NCBI GenBank assembly: GCA_904393835.1
Contig: CAJFNC010000001.1
Coordinates: forward strand, 124,001-188,000
Source of the DNA: an uncultured Ruminococcus sp.
GTDB lineage: Bacteria > Bacillota > Clostridia > Oscillospirales > Acutalibacteraceae
Reading direction: 5' to 3'
Length of the DNA: 64,000 bases
Positions 26,913 through 35,705 of the stretch are shown here, piece after piece (position 1 is the stretch's first letter; every line of letters begins with the position of its first letter). The notes below the pieces were generated by a model. The model ran no database searches. It worked only from the letters and a program-made list of their open reading frames with translations, and was not told the origin of the DNA. The translations under genes and the position numbers were made by a program.

Positions 26913-27944
26913 ATGAATATATTGGTGACAGGCGGAGCCGGATTTATCGGTGCGAATTTTATTTATCTTGAGCTTCAAAAGCATCCCGAGGACAGAATTG
27001 TATGTGTGGACAAGCTTACATATGCGGGCAATCTTGAAACGCTCAAAGAGGCTATGACGCACGACAATTTCAGATTTGTCAAGGCTGACATTTGCGACAG
27101 AAAGGCGATATTTGACCTTTTTGCCGAGGAGAAGTTTGATATAGTGGTTAACTTTGCGGCTGAAAGCCATGTTGACCGTTCAATAGAAAATCCCGAAGTA
27201 TTTTTGAAGACAAATATTTTGGGCACGCAGGTTTTGATGGACGCCTCAAAAGAATACGGAGTGAAGCGTTATCATCAGGTGTCAACCGACGAGGTTTACG
27301 GTGATTTGCCGCTTGACAGACCCGACCTCTTCTTTACAGAGGAAACACCGCTGAAAACTTCAAGCCCGTATTCCTCATCAAAAGCAGGAGCCGATCTGCT
27401 GGTAAACGCATACCACAGAACCTACGGCTTGCCCACTACTATCAGCCGCTGTTCAAATAACTATGGTCCGTACCAGTTTCCCGAAAAGCTTATTCCGCTT
27501 ATGATTGCGAACGCTTTGGAGGAAAAGCCGCTGCCGGTATATGGAGAGGGAATTAACGTTCGCGACTGGCTTTATGTTGAAGATCATTGTAAGGCGATTG
27601 ATTTAATCATAAGAAACGGTAAGGTTGGTGAGGTTTACAACATCGGCGGTCACAACGAGATGAAAAATATCGACATCGTAAAGATTATCTGCAAGGCTCT
27701 CGGCAAAAGCGAGGATTTGATTGTCCACGTAACGGACAGAAAGGGTCACGATATGCGTTATGCGATTGATCCCGCGAAAATTCATTCAGAGCTGGGCTGG
27801 CTGCCCGAAACAAAATTTGTTGACGGAATTCAGAAAACCATAAAATGGTATCTTGACAACAAAGATTGGTGGGAACGTATAATATCGGGTGAATACAAAA
27901 ATTACTATGATAAAATGTACGGCGACAGATTAAAAAATTTTTAA
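26913..27944 (+). CDS. rfbB: dTDP-glucose 4,6-dehydratase
   Basis: It turns dTDP-glucose into dTDP-4-keto-6-deoxyglucose. The 343-residue extended SDR has GGAGFIGANFI, NFAAESHVDRSIENP, STDEVYGDL, YSSSKAGAD (YxxxK) and SRCSNNYGPYQFPEKLIPL, all standard for RmlB. The ATG at 26913, after GAGGAG, is preferred over an in-frame TTG at 26898 because the protein should start MNILVTGG. It is 20 bases downstream of rfbA. Confidence 0.95.
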   Translation: MNILVTGGAGFIGANFIYLELQKHPEDRIVCVDKLTYAGNLETLKEAMTHDNFRFVKADICDRKAIFDLFAEEKFDIVVNFAAESHVDRSIENPEVFLKTNILGTQVLMDASKEYGVKRYHQVSTDEVYGDLPLDRPDLFFTEETPLKTSSPYSSSKAGADLLVNAYHRTYGLPTTISRCSNNYGPYQFPEKLIPLMIANALEEKPLPVYGEGINVRDWLYVEDHCKAIDLIIRNGKVGEVYNIGGHNEMKNIDIVKIICKALGKSEDLIVHVTDRKGHDMRYAIDPAKIHSELGWLPETKFVDGIQKTIKWYLDNKDWWERIISGEYKNYYDKMYGDRLKNF

Positions 27945-27956
27945 AGAGGGATAACA

Positions 27957-28826
27957 TTGAAATTACTTGTAACAGGCGTAAACGGACAACTTGGATATGA
28001 CGTAAAAAATGAGCTTGGAAAACGCGGTTATGAGGTTGTGGGCGTTGACATTGACGAAATGGATATAACCGACAAAGACAGTGTTGATTCGGTTATTTCA
28101 ACAGTAAAACCGGACGCGGTTATTCATTGCGCGGCATGGACCGCGGTCGATTTGGCGGAGGACGAAGATAAAATTGAAAAAGTTCGTCTTGTAAACGCGG
28201 TCGGAACGCAAAATATTGCGAACGCGTGCAAAGCAAATGATTGCAAGCTGATGTACATATCGACCGATTACGTTTTTGACGGCATGGGTACTCGTCCGTG
28301 GGAACCTGATGATGAGAGAAATCCTCTCAATGTTTACGGACAGACGAAATGCGATGGTGAGATTGCAATTGAAAATACCATTGAAAAATATTTTATAGTA
28401 CGCATTTCATGGGCCTTTGGAATCAACGGCAAGAACTTTGTAAAAACAATGCTTGAGCTCGGAAAAAATCATAATAAGTTGACGGTAGTCGATGACCAGA
28501 TCGGTTCGCCTACTTATACATTTGACCTTGCAAGATTGCTGGCAGATATGATCCAAACAGATAAGTACGGCAGATATCATGCAACGAACGAAGGCTTTTG
28601 CAGCTGGTATGACTTTGCCTGTGAAATTTTTAGATTGGCATCAAAATACGATGAGCGGTACAAAAATATTGAGGTAAGGCCCGTTGACAGCAGCGCTTAT
28701 CCCGCAAAGGCAAAACGCCCGTCAAACAGCAGAATGAGCAAAGAAAAACTCACTCAAAACGGGTTTAGGAGATTGCCCGCTTGGCAGGACGCTTTGGAAA
28801 GATATTTGAAAGAAATTTTCAGGTGA
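27957..28826 (+). CDS. rfbD: dTDP-4-dehydrorhamnose reductase
   Basis: It performs the last step of dTDP-L-rhamnose synthesis, reduction at C4. The 289-residue protein has GVNGQLGYDV, the DITD turn, IHCAAWTAVDLAEDE, STDYVFDG, YGQTKCDGE (YxxxK) and RISWAFGINGKNFV. The start codon is TTG, with AGAGGG six bases upstream. The 3' neighbours are damaged genes; rfbC, which acts just before this enzyme, comes only after them at 30966. Confidence 0.94.
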   Translation: MKLLVTGVNGQLGYDVKNELGKRGYEVVGVDIDEMDITDKDSVDSVISTVKPDAVIHCAAWTAVDLAEDEDKIEKVRLVNAVGTQNIANACKANDCKLMYISTDYVFDGMGTRPWEPDDERNPLNVYGQTKCDGEIAIENTIEKYFIVRISWAFGINGKNFVKTMLELGKNHNKLTVVDDQIGSPTYTFDLARLLADMIQTDKYGRYHATNEGFCSWYDFACEIFRLASKYDERYKNIEVRPVDSSAYPAKAKRPSNSRMSKEKLTQNGFRRLPAWQDALERYLKEIFR

Positions 28827-28831
28827 TGTAT

Positions 28832-30107
28832 ATGATTAACTATTCTTATCTTCGTCCCAAAAAAGCGAAGGCATTAAAAAAATTGGACGGAAAAATCTTT
28901 TATTAAAAGAACAGATATTAAAGCTTATTCATATAAAAATGCAACCATTTTGCCCTTAAAAAAATTTGAAAGTGATAATTTACTGTTTGGCAGAGGAGGA
29001 GTTGTTGACGAAAACGGTAAATATATAGATATATCTGCAATTGATAATCGGGTGCAAAATTCTTATGAATATACATCTCCTTTAAAAGAAGATAAAAAAG
29101 TAGTTTATTGCGGTTATCTTGTAAATCAATGGGGACATTTTTTAGTTGAAGCCGTATCACGTATGTGGTACTTTTTAAAAAATGATTCCTCAATAGATAA
29201 CTATGTCTTTTTTGTAAGCGAAGATGAGCAAAGAGGTCTTTATGGAAATTATAAAGAGTTTTTTGAACTTTTGGGCGTTTATAATAAAATAGAAATTATC
29301 AACAAGCCTACAACTTTTAATGAAGTAATAATTCCGGAAAGAGGTTATAAATGGCGTGAATATTACTCCGATGAATATAAAAATATATTTGATACGATTG
29401 CAAAAAATATAAAGATTGATTTTGACTTGAATAAATATGAAAAAATATTTTTTACACGCAGTCAGCTTAATAAAGTGTCTGAAACCGAATTTGGAACTGA
29501 AATGATAGACAACTTTTTTGAAAAAAACGGATACAAAATTATTGCTCCTGAAAAATATTCATTGTCAGAAATGATTTTCTATATAAGAAATGCAAAAATA
29601 TGTGCCTTTGTTTCAGGTTCACTCCCGCACAATATGCTTTTTGGGAACGACGGTCAAGAGCTTATAATACTTGAAAGAAATATATATAATAATGAAATTC
29701 AAGTTGATGTAAATCATATCAAAGATTTGAATGTTACTTATATTGATGCAAATATTGGTATTTATCCGATAAATTTGGGATACGGCCCTTTTATAATGTC
29801 TTACAGAGGCATGCTTGAGAGATTTTGTACAGACAATAATATGACACCTCCTGATGATAAATTCTATTCCAAACAATATCTGAAAAAGTGCTTAAAAAAA
29901 TATATGAAGCAGTACAAAAAAGCATATTGTTATCAGTGGTTTATGGAAGACTGGTCTGTAAAATATACCGATTATTTAAGAGAAGCATATTTGGATAGCT
30001 TGCAATACTTTGGAGATTATTTATCAGGCGAAGCACCATTTAAATTTTCTCAGTATTTTACATTACACTTTATTAAAAAAATAATAAAAAAGCTTATAAA
30101 CAAATAA
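28832..30107 (+). pseudogene. Frameshifted GT61/DUF563-type glycosyltransferase
   Basis: The main frame (385 codons if read from TTG 28950) resembles GT61/DUF563 capsule transferases: VNQWGHFLVEAVSRMWYFL, FFTRSQLNK, SGSLPHNMLFG and LIILERN. An ATG at 28832, six bases after the rfbD stop, opens a second frame, MINYSYLRPKKAKALKKLDG and on to KIFY, which ends at TAA 28904. Dropping one T near 28904 joins it seamlessly to KRTDIKAYSYKNATILPLKK in the main frame, giving a protein of about 424 residues. I therefore read this as one gene with a single-base frameshift. A shorter protein from TTG 28950 is possible, but that codon has no ribosome site. A sequencing error cannot be ruled out. Confidence 0.75.
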
Positions 30108-30111
30108 TACA

Positions 30112-30303
30112 ATGGGCATATACATTATTTCATATTTGATAGATGTTTACATGTTAACTCAAATTACATTTGGTTTAAGCGGTTATAATTTCCTTATTGC
30201 AATAATTGAAACTATAGTCGTGATTATCGTTACACTGTTTTTAATAATGCTGATTAAGAAAATAAAAGTGTTAAATATGTTACTGTTTGGCGGCCGAGAG
30301 TAA
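30112..30303 (+). pseudogene. Remnant of a membrane acyltransferase (C-terminal fragment)
   Basis: A 63-codon frame with two hydrophobic segments. MGIYIISYLIDVY and the ending IMLIKKIKVLNMLLFGG look like the last two helices of an acyltransferase-3 protein (GIYLISYIFD-type motif). There is no ribosome site and only four bases separate it from the preceding stop, so I read it as a 3' fragment left by a deletion and not as a gene for a small protein. An independent small membrane protein is the alternative. Confidence 0.5.
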
Positions 30304-30315
30304 TCAGGAGGAGAA

Positions 30316-30951
30316 ATGAGTATTTTAGCGACAATTAAAAATCATATTGAATATAAGAAAAAACTGAGAATTTTTCAAAATAAATGGCGTGAAAAGAATA
30401 AAAATAACTTTACCTCAGTAGGTGAGATTATACCGGATGTGGTTGATATAGGAAAAGGAACATATGGATGTATTAATATTAGGTGGTTTTGTGATAAACA
30501 GGAGCATCTTAATATTGGCAATTTTTGTTCAATAGCGGAAGGTGTTTTATTTCTTACAGGTGGAAACCATCCTATGAAAACGTTATCTTAATATCCTTTT
30601 GACACTTACTACACAAATTATTCATATGTCGCACCGACAAAAGGACCAATTATTGTAGGTGATGATGTTTGGATTGGATTAAATTCAATTATTCTTTCAG
30701 GAGTAACAATCGGTCAAGGTGCTGTTATAGGTGCCGACAGCGTGGTTGCTAAAGACGTACCGCCATATGCTGTTTATGTGGGCAATAAAGTTGTTAAATA
30801 TAGATTTAATAATGATATTATTCAAAAATTATTAAAATTTGATTATTCAAAACTTACTGATGAAGATATCAAAAGAAATAGAGAATTATTAAACAAGGAA
30901 ATTGATGAATCATTTTTTGAAACGGAATTTTATAAAAATCATTTAAAATGA
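30316..30951 (+). pseudogene. CatB-like hexapeptide O-acetyltransferase with in-frame stop
   Basis: Frame 30316-30951 encodes a 211-residue acetyltransferase interrupted by one TAA at 30589-30591. Before it are VDIGKGTYGCINIRWFCD, IGNFCSIAEGVLFLTGGNH (catalytic His) and after it [38 protein letters not shown] and [10 protein letters not shown]. Both sides match the xenobiotic/CatB acetyltransferase fold in order and in the same frame. The TAA falls where relatives have a residue before YPF; a single C-to-T change of CAA would explain it. A good AGGAGG site precedes the start, so the gene was recently functional. Suppression or sequencing error are alternatives. Confidence 0.85.
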
Positions 30952-30965
30952 AAGAGGTCAGTATT

Positions 30966-31520
30966 ATGGGACAGATTAAAGTTACAAGATGTGAAATAGA
31001 GGGGTTGTGTATCATAGAGCCGACTGTGCACGGCGACAGCAGAGGCTATTTTATGGAAACTTACAATCAGAACGATATGAAAGATAACGGACTTGATATG
31101 GTCTTTGTGCAGGATAATCAGAGTATGAGTACAAAGGGAGTGCTCAGAGGACTTCATTATCAGAAAAAATACCCTCAGGGTAAACTTGTAAGAGTAATCC
31201 GAGGTTCGGTTTTTGATGTTGCGGTAGATCTGAGAAAAAACAGCAAAACTTTCGGCAAGTGGTTTGGAATAGAGCTTTCCGCCGAAAATAAGAAGCAGTT
31301 CTATATACCGGAAGGCTTTGCGCACGGTTTTTTGGTTTTAAGCGATGAAGCGGAGTTTTGTTACAAGGTTACGGATTTTTATCACCCGAACGACGAGGGC
31401 GGAATTATGTGGAACGACCCTGCAATCGGCATAGAGTGGCCGCTTGAGGGCATTGATGAAATAAAGCTTTCGGGTAAGGACAAAGTTAATCATGCTTTTG
31501 GTGATTTTGTGTTTGATTAA
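30966..31520 (+). CDS. rfbC: dTDP-4-dehydrorhamnose 3,5-epimerase
   Basis: It epimerises dTDP-4-keto-6-deoxyglucose at C3 and C5. The protein has the RmlC pattern IEPTVHGDSRGYFMETYNQ, FVQDNQSMSTKGVLRGLHYQ (catalytic His), KLVRVIRGSVFDVAVDLR and YIPEGFAHGFLVL. ATG at 30966 is preferred because AGAGG lies seven bases before it; ATG 30948 would overlap the preceding frame by four bases. With rfbA, rfbB and rfbD the rhamnose pathway is complete. Confidence 0.94.
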   Translation: MGQIKVTRCEIEGLCIIEPTVHGDSRGYFMETYNQNDMKDNGLDMVFVQDNQSMSTKGVLRGLHYQKKYPQGKLVRVIRGSVFDVAVDLRKNSKTFGKWFGIELSAENKKQFYIPEGFAHGFLVLSDEAEFCYKVTDFYHPNDEGGIMWNDPAIGIEWPLEGIDEIKLSGKDKVNHAFGDFVFD

Positions 31521-31626
31521 TATTTGTAGGCAAAAATAATATATATGATTAAAAATCCTATTTATCATTATATACGGCGATTTAAAGAACCGGTAAATAT
31601 TGCTTGTGTTCATGTTAACAACTGAT

Positions 31627-31655
31627 TTGACAGAGCATTTTTAATATAATATAAT
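31627..31655 (+). promoter_or_regulatory. Consensus sigma-A promoter for the 4,6-dehydratase gene
   Basis: TTGACA (31627-31632) and TATAAT (31650-31655) both match consensus exactly with a 17-base spacer. The start of transcription should fall near 31662, about 55 bases before the ATG. Confidence 0.8.
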
Positions 31656-31716
31656 AGCAATATAATTATTTTTATTATTTTTTAGTTTGAACTTCAGTTT
31701 ATCAGGGGAATAGCTT

Positions 31717-33600
31717 ATGGGCAGGATAAGTAAATTTAATTACCGCAAGCTGGTGCTTGCGCTTGCGGATGTTTTTATAATTGTAATCAGCGGCTTGATT
31801 GCGAATTATATACTTTCGCTTTTCGGTTATCCGGGAACTCTTGCCAGCAGAGGACTGCTGTACTCAATTGTTATAACCGTGCTTGTTTGTATGTTTTTGC
31901 AATTTTTGAGCGGCAGCTATTCTAAATTGTGGCGCTATTTTAATAAAAAGGATTATGTCACATGCGGCGTCGCAATGCTCGTCGGTTTTGCCGCAAGTTA
32001 CATTATAATGTTGATTGTACAGATACAACAGGGGCTTCTGTTTACATTATGCTATTTTATAATTTCCGCCATAGGAGTTCTTTTGTTTAGATTTATATTT
32101 AAAAAATCTTTCCTGGATTTAACTGAGGCGGGCAGTCTTGACAAGCGAGAACGCACGCTTATTGTCGGTGCGGGTCGCGCAGGTCAAATGATTTTGACAG
32201 AGATTAAAAATGCGGAGTTTGATGAAAACAATCCCGCAAGGCGTATGTTGCCTGTTTGCTTTGCTGACGATGACATAACCAAATTGCATAAAAAACTCGG
32301 CGACGTTGAAGTTGTGGGTACCTGCCCCGAAATTCCTCAAATTTGCGCGGATTATTCAATTGATAATATTATTGTCGCACTTCCGTCCTGTGAAGAGGAC
32401 GAAAAGCGTAAAATTCTCGACTATTGTTCAAAAACCGAATGTAAAATAAAGGTTATTCCTTATTTGAGCGAGCTTTTGCTTGACACCGATGAGAGTAAAA
32501 CGAAGCTTTTAAATCAGGCTAAAGAAATAAAAATTGAGGATTTACTCGGCAGAAAACCGATTGAATTTAATAAAAAAGACATTGCCGATTTGGTAAAAGA
32601 CAAAATCTGCATGATTACGGGCGGCGGCGGTTCTATCGGCAGTGAGCTTGTAAGGCAGATTGCAAAGTACAATCCCAAACAGATTATTATTGTTGACATT
32701 TATGAGAATAATGCCTATGATATCCAGCAGGAACTTGTTTTGGAATACGGCAATAGTCTGAATCTTGAAACAATTATTTCGTCAGTTCGTGATTACGACA
32801 AGATGGAAACGCTTTTCAAGAAATATCGTCCTCAGCTTGTTTTTCATGCGGCGGCTCACAAGCACGTTCCCCTTATGGAAACCGTGCCCGAAGAGGCTGT
32901 TAAAAATAATATTTTCGGCACATTCAACGTTGCAACTCTTGCCGAATTTTATGGTGTTGACAAATTTGTAATGATTTCAACCGATAAGGCGGTTAACCCG
33001 ACAAATGTTATGGGAGCTACAAAAAGAGCCTGCGAGATGATTATTCAGTATAAGGCTCAGAACAGCGAACATACAGAGTTTGTAACAACACGTTTCGGTA
33101 ATGTTCTCGGCTCAAACGGCTCTGTTATTCCGCTGTTCCGCCGTCAGATTGAGCACGGTCAGCCTGTTACCGTAACACACCCCGATATTATCAGATACTT
33201 TATGACTATTCCGGAAGCTGTTTCGCTTGTGCTTGAAGCGGGCGCGATGGCAAAGGGCGGAGAAATTTTCGTGCTTGATATGGGCGCACCCGTCAAAATT
33301 ACCACGCTGGCTGAAAACCTTATCAGAATGTACGGCAAGGTGCCGTATAAAGACGTTCCGATTGTTTTTACCGGACTCAGACCCGGTGAAAAGCTGTTTG
33401 AAGAGCTTTTGATGGACGAAGAGGGGCTTAAATCAACGGCAAATAAAAAGATTTTTATAGGAAACCAGATTAAGATTGATGATGAAGATATGCTCGACAA
33501 ATTGCAGAAGCTGCACATTGCCGCAGGAAGAAACGACAGCGAAAAAACCGTTGAACTTTTGGCACAGCTTGTACCCACTTTTCATCATCAGACAAACTGA
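31717..33600 (+). CDS. Membrane-bound UDP-GlcNAc 4,6-dehydratase (CapD/PglF/EpsC family)
   Basis: A 627-residue nucleoside-diphosphate sugar dehydratase. Four membrane helices (residues 12-130) precede a first Rossmann domain (VGAGRAGQMILTEI) and the catalytic SDR domain, with TGGGGSIGSEL, HAAAHKHVPLME, STDKAVNPTNVMGATKR and TTRFGNVLGSNGSVIPLF. NVMGATKR, with Met where other SDRs have Tyr, is usual for this family. The product is a UDP-4-keto-6-deoxy-HexNAc, precursor of QuiNAc-, FucNAc- or bacillosamine-type sugars. It has its own consensus promoter and may be expressed apart from the main operon. Confidence 0.9.
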   Translation: MGRISKFNYRKLVLALADVFIIVISGLIANYILSLFGYPGTLASRGLLYSIVITVLVCMFLQFLSGSYSKLWRYFNKKDYVTCGVAMLVGFAASYIIMLIVQIQQGLLFTLCYFIISAIGVLLFRFIFKKSFLDLTEAGSLDKRERTLIVGAGRAGQMILTEIKNAEFDENNPARRMLPVCFADDDITKLHKKLGDVEVVGTCPEIPQICADYSIDNIIVALPSCEEDEKRKILDYCSKTECKIKVIPYLSELLLDTDESKTKLLNQAKEIKIEDLLGRKPIEFNKKDIADLVKDKICMITGGGGSIGSELVRQIAKYNPKQIIIVDIYENNAYDIQQELVLEYGNSLNLETIISSVRDYDKMETLFKKYRPQLVFHAAAHKHVPLMETVPEEAVKNNIFGTFNVATLAEFYGVDKFVMISTDKAVNPTNVMGATKRACEMIIQYKAQNSEHTEFVTTRFGNVLGSNGSVIPLFRRQIEHGQPVTVTHPDIIRYFMTIPEAVSLVLEAGAMAKGGEIFVLDMGAPVKITTLAENLIRMYGKVPYKDVPIVFTGLRPGEKLFEELLMDEEGLKSTANKKIFIGNQIKIDDEDMLDKLQKLHIAAGRNDSEKTVELLAQLVPTFHHQTN

Positions 33601-33772
33601 TACATTTTTAATTAATCGGATTTTAAAAGAAAAAGGCTGAGTCATAAATTTGCTCTCAGTTGCATAAGAGTAAAAGATAAATTGAGGAATTTTAATTTCA
33701 GCAGAAAGTATTCCTTAAAATAAAAAACAGAGTGAATTAATCAGATAGAATTAATTTAAAGGAGTTATTGCT

Positions 33773-35605
33773 ATGTGCGGTATAGTTGGATATGTCGGAG
33801 CAAGAGATTGCAGCGACGTGCTGGTGAGCGCGTTGACTAAGCTTGAGTACAGGGGCTACGATTCGGCAGGAATCGCGGTTTTTGACGAAGATAATAATAT
33901 TAAGACTGTAAAAACAAAGGGTAAGCTCAAAGACCTTGTTGAAAAGCTTGAGCGCGAAGGTAAGCCTGACGGACATGTGGGTATCGGTCACACAAGATGG
34001 GCTACTCACGGCGAGCCGTCAGACGTAAACTCTCACCCCCACAGCGGCGCAAGAGTTACAATTGTCCATAACGGAATTATTGAAAACTACATTGAGCTTA
34101 AAGAGTTTTTGATTTCAAAGGGCAGAACTTTTCTCAGCGATACCGATACCGAGGTTGTGGCTCAGTTGCTCGACTACAAATACAACGGAAATCCGCTTGA
34201 AACTATTGACGACGTTATGGCGGAGCTCAGGGGGTCGTTTGCGCTAGGCATTATGTTTAAGGATTTCCCCGACCGGATTTATGCCGTGAGGCGTGAAAGT
34301 CCTCTCATTGTCGGCGTGGCTGACGGCGAATGTTTTATCGCTTCCGACGTAACCGCAATTTTGCAGTACACGAGAAAGTACTATTTGCTCGACCACGACG
34401 AAATTGCCACCCTCTCCGGCGACGGTGTTCAGTTTGTTGATGAGCACCTTGACCCGATTGAAAAGGAGCTCAAAACAGCCGATTGGGATATGGAAGCGGC
34501 TGAAAAGGGAGGATATCCGCACTTTATGATTAAAGAAATCAACGAGCAGCCTGACGCGGTAAAAACTACAATTATACCCAGAATTAAGGACGGTTTGCCC
34601 TGCTTTGAAGAGTGCGGAATTACACTTGAAAAAATCAAGGACTTTAAAAACATAACTATCGTTGCCTGCGGTTCGGCAATGCACGCAGGTATGGTTGGCA
34701 AATATGTTATCGAAGATCTGGCAAGAGTGCCTGTAAATGTTGATATTGCGTCCGAGTTTAGATACAGAAATCCGATTGTAGGCGAGGGTGATTTGGTAAT
34801 TATCATTTCACAGTCGGGCGAAACTGCCGACAGCCTTGCAGCTCTGCGACTCGCAAAGAAAAAGGGAGCTGCGACGCTTGCAATTGTAAATGCAAAGGGA
34901 AGCTCAATTGCACGTGAAGCGGATATGCTGATTTACACGCTTGCAGGGCCCGAAATTGCTGTTGCCTCGACAAAGGCGTACATCACTCAGCTTGCGGTTG
35001 TATATCTGTTCGCCTTTGAGCTTGCGCTTGCAAAGGAAAAGGTAAGCGCGGCAGAGTGCAAACGACTTGTGTCCGCGCTTATGAGGATGCCCGAAGCTAT
35101 AAAGTATGTTATAGATAACTGCGAAGAAAAATGCAAATATATTTCCACAAAGCTTCTTACCGCGGACAGCCTGCTTTATATAGGCAGACGCCTTGACTAC
35201 GCTCTTTCAATGGAGGGTTCGCTCAAGCTAAAGGAGGTTTCATACATTCATTCCGAGAGCTATGCGGCAGGCGAGCTCAAGCACGGCACAATTTCTCTTA
35301 TTGAGGATTGTATGCCGGTAATTGCAGTAGCTACACAGACGGATATAATTCCCAAGACGATAAGCAACATTGTTGAGGTTAAGTCGAGAGGTGCAAAAGT
35401 TATTCTTGTTTGCACCGATGCCTGTGCAAGAGAGCTTAAGGAAGGCGTTGCCGATTATGTTATTGAGCTTCCGCATACGGAGGAGCTGCTTATGCCGATT
35501 ACGGCGGTAGTTCCGCTTCAGCTTTTGGCATACTACACCTCTGTAAACAGAGGAAATGACCCCGATAAGCCGAGAAATCTTGCAAAATCGGTTACGGTTG
35601 AATAA
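33773..35605 (+). CDS. glmS: Glutamine-fructose-6-phosphate aminotransferase (isomerizing)
   Basis: It makes glucosamine-6-phosphate from fructose-6-phosphate and glutamine, the entry to UDP-GlcNAc for wall and exopolysaccharide. The 610-residue protein has the nucleophile Cys2 (MCGIVGYVGARDCSD), GHTRWATHG, two SIS isomerase domains (ISQSGETADSLAAL, GAKVILV) and the C-terminal DKPRNLAKSVTVE. The 172-base leader carries an AAAGGAG site but nothing resembling the glmS ribozyme. Its position right after the UDP-GlcNAc dehydratase links precursor supply to the polysaccharide locus. Confidence 0.96.
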   Translation: MCGIVGYVGARDCSDVLVSALTKLEYRGYDSAGIAVFDEDNNIKTVKTKGKLKDLVEKLEREGKPDGHVGIGHTRWATHGEPSDVNSHPHSGARVTIVHNGIIENYIELKEFLISKGRTFLSDTDTEVVAQLLDYKYNGNPLETIDDVMAELRGSFALGIMFKDFPDRIYAVRRESPLIVGVADGECFIASDVTAILQYTRKYYLLDHDEIATLSGDGVQFVDEHLDPIEKELKTADWDMEAAEKGGYPHFMIKEINEQPDAVKTTIIPRIKDGLPCFEECGITLEKIKDFKNITIVACGSAMHAGMVGKYVIEDLARVPVNVDIASEFRYRNPIVGEGDLVIIISQSGETADSLAALRLAKKKGAATLAIVNAKGSSIAREADMLIYTLAGPEIAVASTKAYITQLAVVYLFAFELALAKEKVSAAECKRLVSALMRMPEAIKYVIDNCEEKCKYISTKLLTADSLLYIGRRLDYALSMEGSLKLKEVSYIHSESYAAGELKHGTISLIEDCMPVIAVATQTDIIPKTISNIVEVKSRGAKVILVCTDACARELKEGVADYVIELPHTEELLMPITAVVPLQLLAYYTSVNRGNDPDKPRNLAKSVTVE

Positions 35606-35624
35606 TAAATTTAATAAAAAATTG

Positions 35625-35656
35625 ACCCGTTGTTTTTAAGGCAACGGGTTTTCTTA
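35625..35656 (+). terminator. Intrinsic terminator after glmS
   Basis: An 8-bp stem (ACCCGTTG 35625-35632 with CAACGGGT 35642-35649) with a 9-base loop is followed by TTTCTT. Confidence 0.8.
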
Positions 35657-35657
35657 T

Positions 35658-35684
35658 GCAAAAAGCCCCCTGAATTCAGGGGGC
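35658..35684 (-). terminator. Intrinsic terminator of the hydrogenase operon
   Basis: GCCCCCTGAATTCAGGGGGC (35665-35684) is a perfect palindrome followed on the minus strand by a T-run. It lies 21 bases beyond the hydA stop and faces the glmS terminator. Confidence 0.8.
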
Positions 35685-35705
35685 AAAATTTACATTAACT
35701 ATTAT

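Noticed and set aside
33601..33772. Possible glmS ribozyme upstream of glmS.
   Set aside because: Only 172 AT-rich bases, with none of the conserved ribozyme core segments recognisable.
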